Positions 51,009 to 61,046 are shown, numbered from the stretch's first letter. The stretch: DNA of 64,000 nt from Lacihabitans sp. CCS-44 (GCF_024343735.1 NZ_RJUE01000059.1:1-64000); one strand, 5' to 3'. Numbers and translations are program-made. Notes: generated by a model not told the origin, from the sequence alone.

Positions 51009-52259
51009 ATGTTGAGAATTTTCAAAATATCGATTATCTGCCTAGGCTTTTCCTTCCCAGGATTAGCCCAGATACACAATATAGATCCTGACTCAGCATT
51101 TGTTGAAGCTAGAAAACTGGCTTTTAATGGCAAAAGAAAAGAGTCCATTGGTCTCTTAAAAACAGTATTATTTAGCTATCCAAACTATGACGAAATTAGA
51201 CTTTTTTTAGCCTCAGTATATAGTTGGGATGAAAGATATAAGTCAGCCAAAAGTGAGTATCAGATTTTGATAGCAAAAGACCAAACGAATATAGACTATT
51301 GGGTTCCATATATTAAAAATGAGATTTATGACGACGAACCTTTGTCTGCCATAGAATTGGCAAAAAAAGCCATGCAAATTTTACCAGACAGTGTTCAATT
51401 GGTGATATTGAAAGCCACTGCCGAAAAAAACAATAATGAGTTACAAAAAGCAATGATAACTATAAAAACTTATTTAGACAGCCATCCCGATAATAAAGAA
51501 GCTAAAGACTTCAAAGGGAGTATCAAAGAAAATCTGGTGGCTAACAACATTTCGGTATCTTATTCCATGGATATCTATAGCGAAATATACGATCCCATGC
51601 ATTACTATACCATACAATATGGCAAGTTGACCAGCCGAGGAAGCATCATAGCAAGATATAACCTCAACAATAAATTTAAAACCTACGGCTCACAGTTCGA
51701 GATTGATGCCTATCCTAGCATTGCTAAGGGTATATATGGCTATTTAAATGTAGGTTATTCCAAGTCTTCCATTTTTCCGTCGTGGAGATTCGGGGCACAG
51801 CTTTATAAGGCACTCCCCAACAGTTTCGAAGTGTCGGCAGGCATACGTTCCTTAAAATTTGGAGAAGATTACACCCATATATACACTGGCTCAATAGGAA
51901 AGTATTTTGGGAGTTCATTTGTGTTTGCGGTTCCGTATTTTATAAACAGTGCTGAAGGGTGGAGCAAGTCTTCCACTTTTACCTATCGAAAATATAGAGC
52001 CAATGCGGATCAGTTTTTTGCGATTTCAGGAGGATTTGGTTTCTCTCCAGAAGTAAACAGGTTTGGCTTTGACAATGCTTACGAACCGATAGTGAGCTTG
52101 AAATCTCAAAAAATCGACATCAGTAATAATTTTAAACTAATAAATAATAAAAACGTGATAGGTGCGGGAGTGTCGTTGGTGCGGCAAGAGAGTGTGTTTG
52201 ATCCTGGAAAATATTTTTGGATATTTTCATTCAAGGTCAATTCACTAGTTGGCTTTTAA
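51009..52259 (+). CDS. TPR plus YaiO-like outer-membrane beta-barrel protein
   Basis: 416 aa. Signal peptide (RIFKISIICLGFSFPGLAQ), then three to four TPR units (about 25-180; FVEARKLAFNGKRKESIGLLKTVLFSYPNYDEIRLFLASVYSWDERYKSAKSEY), then a barrel of about 12 strands (about 180-416) typical of the YaiO family, ending VNSLVGF with an aromatic C-terminus. TPR plus barrel is the plan of polysaccharide exporters BcsC and PgaA, though this barrel is smaller. Probable export pore or accessory of the locus. Confidence 0.75.
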   Translation: MLRIFKISIICLGFSFPGLAQIHNIDPDSAFVEARKLAFNGKRKESIGLLKTVLFSYPNYDEIRLFLASVYSWDERYKSAKSEYQILIAKDQTNIDYWVPYIKNEIYDDEPLSAIELAKKAMQILPDSVQLVILKATAEKNNNELQKAMITIKTYLDSHPDNKEAKDFKGSIKENLVANNISVSYSMDIYSEIYDPMHYYTIQYGKLTSRGSIIARYNLNNKFKTYGSQFEIDAYPSIAKGIYGYLNVGYSKSSIFPSWRFGAQLYKALPNSFEVSAGIRSLKFGEDYTHIYTGSIGKYFGSSFVFAVPYFINSAEGWSKSSTFTYRKYRANADQFFAISGGFGFSPEVNRFGFDNAYEPIVSLKSQKIDISNNFKLINNKNVIGAGVSLVRQESVFDPGKYFWIFSFKVNSLVGF

Positions 52260-52577
52260 GCATTCAATGAACTCATTACCTTTTTTTTGACTAAAAATAT
52301 TTTACCTAATTGATAATTTAAATACTATAAAAATGCAGTTCCTAAATTTATTTTCACAAAAAAGAAAACAGTTAAAATGTAGTAAGCTTTATGGAGACGG
52401 TTTGCTGAAATGAGAAAACCAAAGCTTTAACAGATGATTTCCTAACCGCGAAATTCTAAAACATTCGAAGAGAATTTAGCAGAAAAAGAACATTTGATAG
52501 AGATTTTCCTAATTCTATTTACAAAACAATTTGAAAAAAAAAGAAATATAGTTTTTCAAATTCAAGAAGTTAAGGTC
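52260..52577. other. Non-coding gap before the hybrid kinase gene
   Basis: 318 bases, AT-rich, no frame with coding character. The frame of the kinase extends upstream to a TTG at 52494 but the first 28 codons look non-coding. Nothing else is seen. Confidence 0.4.
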
Positions 52578-55500
52578 ATGACAATGAATAATTTTAATAA
52601 ATCAAAAACTGAAGTGGAGAGACTAAAAGCGTTGTTGCAATACAACATTTTAGATACTGGCCCTGAAGAGGAGTTTGATAACATTACCAAGCTGGTAGCT
52701 TTCATTTGTGAGTCGCCCATAGCGTTGATATCTCTTGTGGACGAAAACAGACAGTGGATAAAGTCTTCGTTTGGTTTTGAACCAAAAGATATTCCAAGAA
52801 AAATATCCTTCTGCCAACACACTATATTGGGTGACGAGGTGTATGAAATAGAAGATACCTTAGAAAACACCATTTTTAAGGATCATCCGTTCGTACTCAA
52901 TGGACCACGGATAAGGTTCTATGCGGGGCATCCACTCACTACACCAGATGGATACAACATTGGAGCTCTTTGTGTAGTGGATAAAATTCCAAAAAAACTC
53001 AGCAGCGATCAAAAATTAGCTTTGACTACGCTTTCTAAGCATGTAATGTCCATATTGGAGCTGAGAAACAACAACAAAAATCTCCAAAGCAAGATCGAGG
53101 ATCTATCAAAAGAGGCTTTAGAGAAAATCACTCTCGAACTGGAAAGCTACAAGCTAGCATTAGACGAAACTTCGGCTGTAATAATAACAGACAAAGAAGG
53201 AAATATCATTTTCGTCAACGATGAAACATGCCGTACCTCCAAATACAGCAGGGAGGAATTAATAGGACAACAAAGCACTATTTTTGACTCAGGTTTTCAT
53301 CCAGACAGTTTCTTTGATGACCTTTGGAAAACTATATTGGCAGGAACTATATGGAAAAACGAAATAAAGAATTTAGCTAAAGACGGCACTTTTTATTGGA
53401 CAGACACCACCATCGTTCCATTTTTAGATGAGTCAAAAGTGCCAAAGAAATTTGTTTCTATCAAAAGAGACATTACCAAACAAAAGCAGGAGGAAAATAG
53501 AATAGACCAATTCTTCAGTCTTTCATTAGATTATTTCTGCGTGGCAAACACCAAAGGCTATTTCGAAAAAATTAGCCCTGTTTTTTCTAGCGAGTTGGGT
53601 TATACTAGTGAAGAACTGACATCAAAACCTTTCTTTGAATTTATTCATCCTGATGATGTAGAAAAAACTCAAAGGGAAATCGAAAAACTCGGACAAGGTG
53701 TAACTACTATCAACTTCAAGATAAGGTTCATGTGCAAAAACGGAGACTACAAATTGTTGAGTTGGAATGCAACACCAGACAAAGAGAGCGGGGTGCTGTA
53801 TGCTACTGCCAGGGATATTACAGATAGTCATAAAATACATGACGAAAACCGAAAGTTGTCTTTGGTAGCTAAAGGCACAAACAACATAGTAGTAATAACC
53901 GATAAAGAAAGAAACATAGAATGGGTAAATAGAGCTTTTGAAGACCTCACAGGTTATTCACAAGACGAAGTGATAGGAAAAAACCCTGGAAATTTCTTAC
54001 AATTCAAGAACACTGAAAAAGATACAATTAAAGCTATAAGGAAAGCTATGAATAATCAAGAGACTTTTGTGGGCGAAATTCAAAACATCAGTAAAAGCGG
54101 TAGAAAGTATTGGATAGAGTTAAATATCAGTCCAGTGTTTAATGAAAATGGAGAACTATTAAACTTCATTGCCATAGAGTCTGACGTGACAGAAAAAAAG
54201 AGAAAAGACGCCAGTATTTCAAATTTGATAGAAACTCAAAACTCTATTTTTAATGGTGTGGGCCATGCGGTAATGTTCTGCAACCCGAACGGTATTATTC
54301 AGAGAATAAATCAAGCAGGACTAGACCTTATAGAATACGACGAAGATGAAATAGTGGAAAAAATGAGCCAAATAGATTTCCATGATTTTGGCGAGATTGT
54401 CACACGTTCAATGGAGCTTTCTCAAGAACTAGATAAACCCGTGGTACCTGGCTTTGAAACCATTATTGCCAAAACAGATGCCCTTCAGACAATGGATGCC
54501 AACGAATGGACCTATATTTCTAAATCAGGCAGAAAAATACCTGTATGGGTAAGTGTTACTTGTATTAAAAACACAGAAGGAATTATACTCGGATATTTTT
54601 CTGCGGCAGAAGACTACACCGTAAAAAAACAAGTAGAGCAGAGTTTGATAGAAGCAAAAAACTTGGCTGAGCAAGCAGCACATGCCAAGGACAGTTTCTT
54701 GGCAAACATGAGCCATGAGATACGTACACCTTTAAATGCCATCATAGGATTTACAGAGTTATTATCTCAAAACACACTAGATCCTACGCTAAAAGATTAT
54801 GTAAACAACATAAACACGGCGGGGGCAAACTTGCTATTGATAATCAATGACATACTAGATATATCAAAGATAGAATCTGGCCAATTGGTGATAGAGTCCC
54901 ATCCACTAAATTTAAAAAGTACGCTCAAACACGTCTACGATCTATTAAAAGTAAAAGCTTTCGAAAAAAACATTGAGTTTAATCTTTTTCTAGACGCCGA
55001 CATGCCCGAATTCGTGATGGGAGATAAAGGTCGTATCAACCAAATTTTAATGAATTTGGCAGGAAACTCCTTGAAATTTACAGAAAAAGGAGACGTTACT
55101 ATTTCTGTTAAAAAATTGGCCGAAACAGACAATACCATAAAACTCCGTTTCTCAATAAAAGATACAGGTATCGGTATTCCGGAAAACAAAATCGATTCGA
55201 TTTTCGAACGATTTACCCAAGCCGAAGCCAGTACTACACGTAGATTTGGAGGAACTGGGCTTGGGCTCAACATTGTAAAACAATTGGTAGAACTACAAAA
55301 TGGAGAAATCAATGTGATCAGTAAGGTTGGACAAGGCTCAGACTTTTACTTTATCCTAGAGTTTTTGAAAGTAGAAACTCCTCAAAACGAAACCGTAAAA
55401 GAAACTATCCATCAAAAAGATGAGTCATTAGGCCAATTATCCATTCTTTTATGCGAAGACAACGAACTGAACCAACATTTGGCTAAGAGAGTAATTGAAA

Positions 55501-56318
55501 AATTCGGATTTGAGTTAGATATTGCCAACAATGGGAAGGAGGGAATTGATAGGGTGCTTATGAAAAACTACGATCTGATACTCATGGACTTGCAGATGTC
55601 TGTCATGGACGGCTACCAGACCACTATTTATATCAGAGAAGTGCTCAAAAAAGACGTCCCGATTATAGCCATGACAGCTCACTCATTGGTAGGTGAGCGA
55701 CAAAAATGCAAGGATATTGGTATGGATGCCTATGTATCGAAACCATTTAAACAAACCGAACTCTTGGAACAGATAAGAGCGGTTGTTGGCAAACGAAATG
55801 AAACAGATGAGACGAAACAAATTTTGAAGGAAGAAGAGGTCTCAAAAGAAGTGGAAACCAAAAAAAACGATACTGAGGCCATAAAAGAAATCGCTGAAGT
55901 TCAAAAGGGCACAGAATCAGAAAATTCAACTAAAATAGCTAATAATATGGAAAGTAAAGTCGCAGAATCGTTAATTGATCGTGAGATAGATTTCAGTTAT
56001 ATAGAGGAGCTCTCTGGAGGTGATGAAGATTTTAAGCATGAAATGATAAAACTCTTTATCCAGTCCTTACCAGAGGATTTAGACAAATTAGAAGCGGCAC
56101 TTATAAACAAAGATGCACCAATGGTTGCAAAGCTGGCCCATCACATGAAGTCTTCCTTGTCGATGTTTAAGTTAGACAAAGAAGTTGAATTTTTGGCCAA
56201 TGCTGAACAAAATGCAAAAGCCTCCATAGTCAATGATGAAACTTTAGTACAGTTTGGAGATTTTCAAATATCCCTTGTTTATGTGATAGGTATATTAATT
56301 GCAATGAATGTCCCCTAG
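52578..56318 (+). CDS. Hybrid sensor histidine kinase (GAF, four PAS, HisKA, HATPase, REC, HPt)
   Basis: 1246 aa from ATG 52578 (a second ATG at 52584 is equally possible). GAF domain (about 1-165; LLQYNILDTGPEEEFDNITKL, FCQHTIL), four PAS units (about 190-690), HisKA with phospho-acceptor His713 in NMSHEIRTPLN, HATPase (about 815-935; NLAGNSLKFT, GTGLGLNIVKQLVE), REC with Asp1004 in LILMDLQMS, and HPt with His1188 in AHHMKSS. No membrane segment, so it senses inside the cell. A complete phosphorelay from one protein; the response regulator next door is a likely receiver. Gives the locus its control. Confidence 0.92.
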   Translation: MTMNNFNKSKTEVERLKALLQYNILDTGPEEEFDNITKLVAFICESPIALISLVDENRQWIKSSFGFEPKDIPRKISFCQHTILGDEVYEIEDTLENTIFKDHPFVLNGPRIRFYAGHPLTTPDGYNIGALCVVDKIPKKLSSDQKLALTTLSKHVMSILELRNNNKNLQSKIEDLSKEALEKITLELESYKLALDETSAVIITDKEGNIIFVNDETCRTSKYSREELIGQQSTIFDSGFHPDSFFDDLWKTILAGTIWKNEIKNLAKDGTFYWTDTTIVPFLDESKVPKKFVSIKRDITKQKQEENRIDQFFSLSLDYFCVANTKGYFEKISPVFSSELGYTSEELTSKPFFEFIHPDDVEKTQREIEKLGQGVTTINFKIRFMCKNGDYKLLSWNATPDKESGVLYATARDITDSHKIHDENRKLSLVAKGTNNIVVITDKERNIEWVNRAFEDLTGYSQDEVIGKNPGNFLQFKNTEKDTIKAIRKAMNNQETFVGEIQNISKSGRKYWIELNISPVFNENGELLNFIAIESDVTEKKRKDASISNLIETQNSIFNGVGHAVMFCNPNGIIQRINQAGLDLIEYDEDEIVEKMSQIDFHDFGEIVTRSMELSQELDKPVVPGFETIIAKTDALQTMDANEWTYISKSGRKIPVWVSVTCIKNTEGIILGYFSAAEDYTVKKQVEQSLIEAKNLAEQAAHAKDSFLANMSHEIRTPLNAIIGFTELLSQNTLDPTLKDYVNNINTAGANLLLIINDILDISKIESGQLVIESHPLNLKSTLKHVYDLLKVKAFEKNIEFNLFLDADMPEFVMGDKGRINQILMNLAGNSLKFTEKGDVTISVKKLAETDNTIKLRFSIKDTGIGIPENKIDSIFERFTQAEASTTRRFGGTGLGLNIVKQLVELQNGEINVISKVGQGSDFYFILEFLKVETPQNETVKETIHQKDESLGQLSILLCEDNELNQHLAKRVIEKFGFELDIANNGKEGIDRVLMKNYDLILMDLQMSVMDGYQTTIYIREVLKKDVPIIAMTAHSLVGERQKCKDIGMDAYVSKPFKQTELLEQIRAVVGKRNETDETKQILKEEEVSKEVETKKNDTEAIKEIAEVQKGTESENSTKIANNMESKVAESLIDREIDFSYIEELSGGDEDFKHEMIKLFIQSLPEDLDKLEAALINKDAPMVAKLAHHMKSSLSMFKLDKEVEFLANAEQNAKASIVNDETLVQFGDFQISLVYVIGILIAMNVP

Positions 56319-56397
56319 ACGAGCCCATTGACAAATCGAACCATCTATATAAACTACTTAAGAACAATGTATTATCGATACTCAAATTATTAAAAAA

Positions 56398-56796
56398 ATG
56401 GAAGATATAAGAATTTTATTGGCAGAAGATAATGACATGTTACGAAAATCATTAAACTTCTTTTTAGTACAAAAAGGCTTTAATGTAGATCAGTTTGCTG
56501 ACGGACAAGAAGCTTTAAACTCTGTTAAGGAAAACAATTATGATCTAATTCTTGTGGATATTAACATCCCAGGCATCAGTGGTATGGAAATTACTCAGCA
56601 TGTTAGAACACAAATGAATTCGGATATACCTATTATCATCTTTACGTCGTCTAATGTCGAACAGACAGAAATAGATTGTTTTGACATAGGTGCAGATGAG
56701 TTTATAGCCAAGCCTATTAGTCCTTTGGTGCTTATAACAAGAATAAATAATCTTTTGAAAAAAAGAAGCCTAAAAAAACAGTTTAACTATAGTTAA
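56398..56796 (+). CDS. Single-domain response regulator
   Basis: 132 aa, one REC domain: acidic pocket Glu10-Asp11, phospho-acceptor Asp54 in LILVDINIPG, switch Thr in FTSSN, Lys in FIAKP. No output domain, so it acts by protein contact or as a phosphate carrier, perhaps on the HEAT-like protein or glycosyltransferase downstream. 80 bases after the kinase gene. Confidence 0.9.
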   Translation: MEDIRILLAEDNDMLRKSLNFFLVQKGFNVDQFADGQEALNSVKENNYDLILVDINIPGISGMEITQHVRTQMNSDIPIIIFTSSNVEQTEIDCFDIGADEFIAKPISPLVLITRINNLLKKRSLKKQFNYS

Positions 56797-56951
56797 ATTG
56801 ATAATAGTAGAACAGGACACATAAGACTGTAGCTCTTCAAGGGAGACGGCCTCTATATACTATGTCCACACAGTATCTATGCAAGATAGTTAAAGTTATC
56901 AATCGACAGGCGATTGAAAAAAAGTGTTTTCATAATAAAAATAGAAAAAAA

Positions 56952-57797
56952 ATGGAAGAATTATGGCAATATTATTATAACAAAGATTGGGTAAAACCAT
57001 TCTTATTGTATTCCATCTATTTCTTTGTATTTGTTTCCATTGCTCTATTCTCGTCCATTATTGTTATAAGGAGATTAAAAATCCGAAATCAAAGACTAGA
57101 GGACAGATTTACACCGATAATTGAACACATACTGAGTCAAAACCTGTTTGAAAGTGCTTTTTTTTCAGAGTTTTCAGTCTATGAAAAACTCTTTAGAAAT
57201 ACTGTTTTCAGAAAATTGATGATGGAGTCTATCATTAATCTCCATCAAAACTATGATGGTACTTATGCGGAAAACCTAGAAAATTTTTACATAGATTCGG
57301 GTCTTATAAATGACTCCTATAAAAAACTCAATAGCGAAGAGTGGCAAATAAAATGCAAAGGCATTAAAGAATTAGCAGAAATGAACGTTGTGGAAGCTTT
57401 TGAGGCATTGGTAAAAATGTCTAAGTCGAGCAACAAGACTCTTACTATAGTGGCCATTAATGCATGCATTAAACTCAATGGCTCTAATGGTATTAGGCAC
57501 CTATCTCGCCACAAGCACAGCTTCGATTTATGGACCCAGCTCAATATCTTAGACGCTCTAAAACAAGGAAATCTGGCTCAGATTCAAGGATTGGAGTATT
57601 TGTTAACATCTCAAAATAACTCTGTGGTGAGCCTTGGCCTAAAGGCTATTTCATCATTAAATCTGTCTGAAAAAACTCAATATGTACAAAAACTCATAGA
57701 CGAAACCACCAGCGATGATATACTTATAGAAGCTAAAGACGTACTCAACAGACTACTAACTCAGAATAACCAACATTACAAATATGAACTTCAATGA
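56952..57797 (+). CDS. Membrane-anchored HEAT-repeat-like protein
   Basis: 281 aa from ATG 56952 (an earlier ATG at 56862 gives 30 more residues of basic, non-conserved character). One membrane helix (FLLYSIYFFVFVSIALFSSIIVI) near the N-terminus, then a cytoplasmic helical-repeat domain (SEEWQIKCKGIKELAEMNVVEAFEALVKMSKSSNKTLTIVAINACIKLNG and following units) like HEAT repeats. Overlaps the glycosyltransferase start by 14 bases, indicating a joint complex. Presumably a scaffold between the regulator and the synthase; no direct evidence. Confidence 0.7.
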   Translation: MEELWQYYYNKDWVKPFLLYSIYFFVFVSIALFSSIIVIRRLKIRNQRLEDRFTPIIEHILSQNLFESAFFSEFSVYEKLFRNTVFRKLMMESIINLHQNYDGTYAENLENFYIDSGLINDSYKKLNSEEWQIKCKGIKELAEMNVVEAFEALVKMSKSSNKTLTIVAINACIKLNGSNGIRHLSRHKHSFDLWTQLNILDALKQGNLAQIQGLEYLLTSQNNSVVSLGLKAISSLNLSEKTQYVQKLIDETTSDDILIEAKDVLNRLLTQNNQHYKYELQ

Positions 57798-59211
57798 GTT
57801 TATTACCATATTCGTAGATATCTACCTGATATTGATATTGCTATATGCAATATTTATCATGAGTTCCTACCTGATATTGTCTTGTTTATCTATAATAGAG
57901 CTACGAGGTTACCTGAAAAAAAATAGCTTCGTGAACTACCAAATATTGCTTTCAAGCGAATATGCACCCGCTTTGTCTTTGATAGCACCAGCTTACAATG
58001 AAGGCATGACCATTGAAGAAAATGTAAAGTCATTACTTTCATTGAGTTATAACAACTACCAAGTAATAGTAGTAAATGACGGCAGCAAAGACAATTCTAT
58101 GGAGCTGCTCATTAGCACCTACGACCTCGTTCAGGCCGATATAGACTACGAACCCAAAATAGCAACCAAAAACGTAAAAGCCATCTATCAATCTCGAAAT
58201 GCCGCATTCAAAAAATTGTTGGTAGTAGACAAGGAAAACGGTGGAAAAGCTGATGCCCTCAATGTGGGTATCAACATAGCCCAAAACCCCTACGTGGTAT
58301 GTATTGACGTAGATTGTATTCTCGACCGTGACTCTCTTTTAAAACTTGCTAAGCCTTTTATGGAGTCTAACAACAAAAGAGTAATAGCTACAGGAGGTGT
58401 GGTAAGAATAGCCAACCAATGTGTAATAAAAGACGGACGACTGATAGAAGTAAATGTCCCCGACAAGCTCCTTCCTAGAATTCAGGTTTTAGAATATCTT
58501 AGAGCTTTTCTCTTAGGTAGAATGGCATGGGAAAGACTGGATGGACTTTTGCTCATCAGCGGAGCATTTGGGGCTTTCGATAAAGAAATTGCCATTTTAG
58601 CTGGAGGATACAACACCAAAACTGTGGGAGAAGACATGGAGCTGGTAGTGCGGATGCGGAAATATATGCACGAACATGATTTACCTTATACCGTTAGTTT
58701 TATACCCGATCCACTTTGCTGGACAGAAGCCCCAGAGAGTTTCTCTATCTTTAAAAAGCAACGCAGCCGCTGGATGCGAGGCACTATAGAAACTCTTTGG
58801 ACACACCGAAAGATGTTTTTCAATCCCAAATTCAAACTGCTCGGTTTGGTAAGTGTCCCTTACTGGACATTCTTCGAATTCATGGCTCCTTTCATAGAGT
58901 TTGTTGGCTTGGTTATAACGATTTATTTCATAACTATGGGAATGGTAAACTGGGATTCATTCGCAATTCTGTTACTTTTTGTTTACTTCTATTCCATCAT
59001 GTTTTCTGTTTTGGCCTTACTGACAGAGGAATTAACGTACCACAAATATGTTAAAATAAAAGACTATGTTAAGCTGCTTGAAGGAGCTTTTGTAGAGCCG
59101 TTTCATTTCCATCTGATGTCAGTATATGCAGCGATGGTAGGCTATTATGAAAAAATTAAAGGTACCCACGGCTGGGGCGAAATGACCCGCAAAGGCTTTA
59201 GCAAAAAGTAG
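57784..59211 (+). CDS. Processive family 2 glycosyltransferase (PgaC/BcsA-like synthase)
   Basis: 475 aa with N-terminal membrane helices and more after residue 360. Catalytic series: Asp99 in VNDGSKD, Asp175-x-Asp177 in CIDVDCI, Glu283-Asp284 in VGEDMEL, and Gln326-Arg-Ser-Arg-Trp330, the QxxRW motif of processive synthases such as PgaC, HasA and BcsA. It lacks the PilZ domain of BcsA. Makes a beta-linked polysaccharide at the inner membrane; sugar unknown (poly-GlcNAc is a guess). Last gene of the locus. Confidence 0.9.
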   Translation: MNFNEFITIFVDIYLILILLYAIFIMSSYLILSCLSIIELRGYLKKNSFVNYQILLSSEYAPALSLIAPAYNEGMTIEENVKSLLSLSYNNYQVIVVNDGSKDNSMELLISTYDLVQADIDYEPKIATKNVKAIYQSRNAAFKKLLVVDKENGGKADALNVGINIAQNPYVVCIDVDCILDRDSLLKLAKPFMESNNKRVIATGGVVRIANQCVIKDGRLIEVNVPDKLLPRIQVLEYLRAFLLGRMAWERLDGLLLISGAFGAFDKEIAILAGGYNTKTVGEDMELVVRMRKYMHEHDLPYTVSFIPDPLCWTEAPESFSIFKKQRSRWMRGTIETLWTHRKMFFNPKFKLLGLVSVPYWTFFEFMAPFIEFVGLVITIYFITMGMVNWDSFAILLLFVYFYSIMFSVLALLTEELTYHKYVKIKDYVKLLEGAFVEPFHFHLMSVYAAMVGYYEKIKGTHGWGEMTRKGFSKK

Positions 59212-59594
59212 TTATTGAAAATTTGCAAATTACTTGACAATGTGGACAGAAAAAACCAGCTTAACATGACAAATTATTTGTGAAACAAAAAAGCAACTAG
59301 TCAAAACCAGAAAAGATACATCATGTAATCACAAAATGCACTAGGTCGTAGGCTGTGAAAGCACTACACAGAGAATAGTTTGAATTTCCTATACCGATTC
59401 TTTTTAAAAATCCTTTTGGTCCTGAAAATCTGTAAATAGCCTTTTTCTCCATTTTTTTGTTTCCTTTTTTTCATTTCAACCAAAACATTCATTCGATTCG
59501 TCATTGTTATCTTTGCTTTTGGCTTCTTTATATTGACTAAATCGTCTGAATATCATCAATATCTTTACCACAAAAATTAGCATTTTTTGCAGAT
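59212..59594. other. Non-coding gap after the glycosyltransferase gene
   Basis: 383 bases, AT-rich, no gene or clear hairpin. No strong terminator for the synthase gene was seen. Confidence 0.4.
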
Positions 59595-59909
59595 ATGACT
59601 CGCAATTATGAGTTTTGCAATATGTGGACAAAATACCGCCTCAGAAGAGCCAAGCCAGGCTGGGTGTCTGAAATACAAGAAAAATATGAAGACAATCTGC
59701 TTAAAGAATCAAACCAAAAAAACATCAGTGATGAACACGCTAAGATGATGCTGAACTATGGAGATTGGCAGAAAGTAGAAGTAATAGAACCCAATGGCTC
59801 AGTAGTAATAGAAATGGTAAAAACTATAGAACCGCTCATGCAACATGGCTGCATACCTATAAGCCTTAGCACTAAAGAACGAACACTACGGAAATTTAAA
59901 AAACTCTGA
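59595..59909 (+). CDS. Small hypothetical protein
   Basis: 104 aa, charged, no signal peptide. MTRNYEFCNMWTKYRLRRAKPGWVSEIQEKYED, with a basic end (KERTLRKFKKL). It shows a mix of Lys/Arg and Glu typical of a folded small protein, but no family is recognised. It starts 383 bases after the exopolysaccharide locus on the same strand. Confidence 0.5.
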   Translation: MTRNYEFCNMWTKYRLRRAKPGWVSEIQEKYEDNLLKESNQKNISDEHAKMMLNYGDWQKVEVIEPNGSVVIEMVKTIEPLMQHGCIPISLSTKERTLRKFKKL

Positions 59910-60004
59910 TTCTTAAAAGTTCTAATCACAAAGAAACGTTTGAATGGAATTTTTAAATCATATAAAAGAAAGAATACTACCGATACCTAGACAAAATATT
60001 TAAA

Positions 60005-60033
60005 AGTGGCCACATAAAAGTTATGCAGCCACT
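60005..60033 (-). terminator. Terminator of azoR
   Basis: On the minus strand AGTGGCTGCATAA, loop CTT, TTATGTGGCCACT: 13 pairs with two wobbles, then TTTTA. It lies 12 bases after the azoR stop. Confidence 0.65.
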
Positions 60034-60045
60034 CTACTTATATGC

Positions 60046-60669
60046 TCAAATGCTACTGGCTAGTGCAGTTACATTTCCTTTGGCTTTTACCAAACTCGCC
60101 TCAGTAAGTGCTGGGGCTATATCCAGTGGCTGAGCATTTATAAAACTGATGTCATAGATGCCTATCATCCCAAATATAGCCCGCAAGTAAGGCTCTTGAA
60201 AATCAAACTGATTCATATAAGTACCTTGGCTATAGTCACTTCCACGAGAGGTTACACAAATCATTTTTTTGTTGATTGCCAACCCCGCTACACCCGTCTC
60301 AGTAAAGTTGAACAACACACCTGCTTGCATAATAACATCAATATAATGTTTTAATACATAGGGAATAGTGAAGTTCCACATTGGACAGGTAATCAAAAAA
60401 TAATCATAGGTTAAGAAATTCATTGAAAAACCTAAAATTTCATCCCAATTACTCTTGGAACTTTCATCGACATTGCCCCCACTCATCAGAGCATATTTTG
60501 TGGTAGAAGCAGAAAGAGAAACGTCAGGAAGTTTGACTTTAAAGAGGTCAATTTCATCAATCGTTAAATCTTTGTGTTTTTCTTTCAAAGTCAACAAAAA
60601 CTCTTTAGATATAGACAATGTTCGGGAGGTCTCACCTCGCGGAGAGGCAATAATGTGTAATAGTTTCAT
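60046..60669 (-). CDS. azoR: FMN-dependent NADH-azoreductase
   Basis: 207 aa from ATG 60669. Flavodoxin-like fold: LLHIIASPRGETSRTLSISKEF (FMN phosphate loop), CPMWNFTIPYVLKHYIDVIMQAGVLFNFTE (PMWNF is the AzoR signature) and TSRGSDYSQG. Reduces quinones and azo compounds, an anti-oxidant role. Monocistronic with its own terminator. The two extra codons up to a TTG at 60675 are not needed. Confidence 0.93.
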   Translation of the reverse strand: MKLLHIIASPRGETSRTLSISKEFLLTLKEKHKDLTIDEIDLFKVKLPDVSLSASTTKYALMSGGNVDESSKSNWDEILGFSMNFLTYDYFLITCPMWNFTIPYVLKHYIDVIMQAGVLFNFTETGVAGLAINKKMICVTSRGSDYSQGTYMNQFDFQEPYLRAIFGMIGIYDISFINAQPLDIAPALTEASLVKAKGNVTALASSI

Positions 60670-61046
60670 TTGCAAAAATTTAAGGGTTACAATTCAAATA
60701 CAAAAATTCTTTAGCAAATGTGAATCCACGAGCGTAAGTAATTGATTTACATATAAATATAATACATTATATTTAAAAAAACATGTTTAAAAAAAACATT
60801 AACAAGTGTCTTAATTCTGACTTGAGATTCCATCAAGTGTATTTTTGACCAGAGGCTATTTCGAAGAATAGATATAAAAAAAATAAATTGTAATTTCCAT
60901 TAATGAGAAAACCCATTTTGCTCAATTCCACTATTTTTTTATATTAATCTAATACAATTCTAAATTTTCAATGATGGCGACATCAAATATTTTCTAAGTA
61001 CTTATCTTTATAAATAAATACTTTAAATAGGGCTAAAACCCAAACC
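60670..61046. other. Divergent intergenic region between azoR and the glutaminase-like gene
   Basis: 377 bases of AT-rich DNA with promoters for both genes presumably; no clear element found. No gene or RNA structure seen. Confidence 0.4.

Noticed and set aside
57784-59211. Cellulose synthase BcsA
   Set aside because: The GT2 core and QxxRW agree, but PilZ and the partner BcsB are absent, so the polymer is left open.
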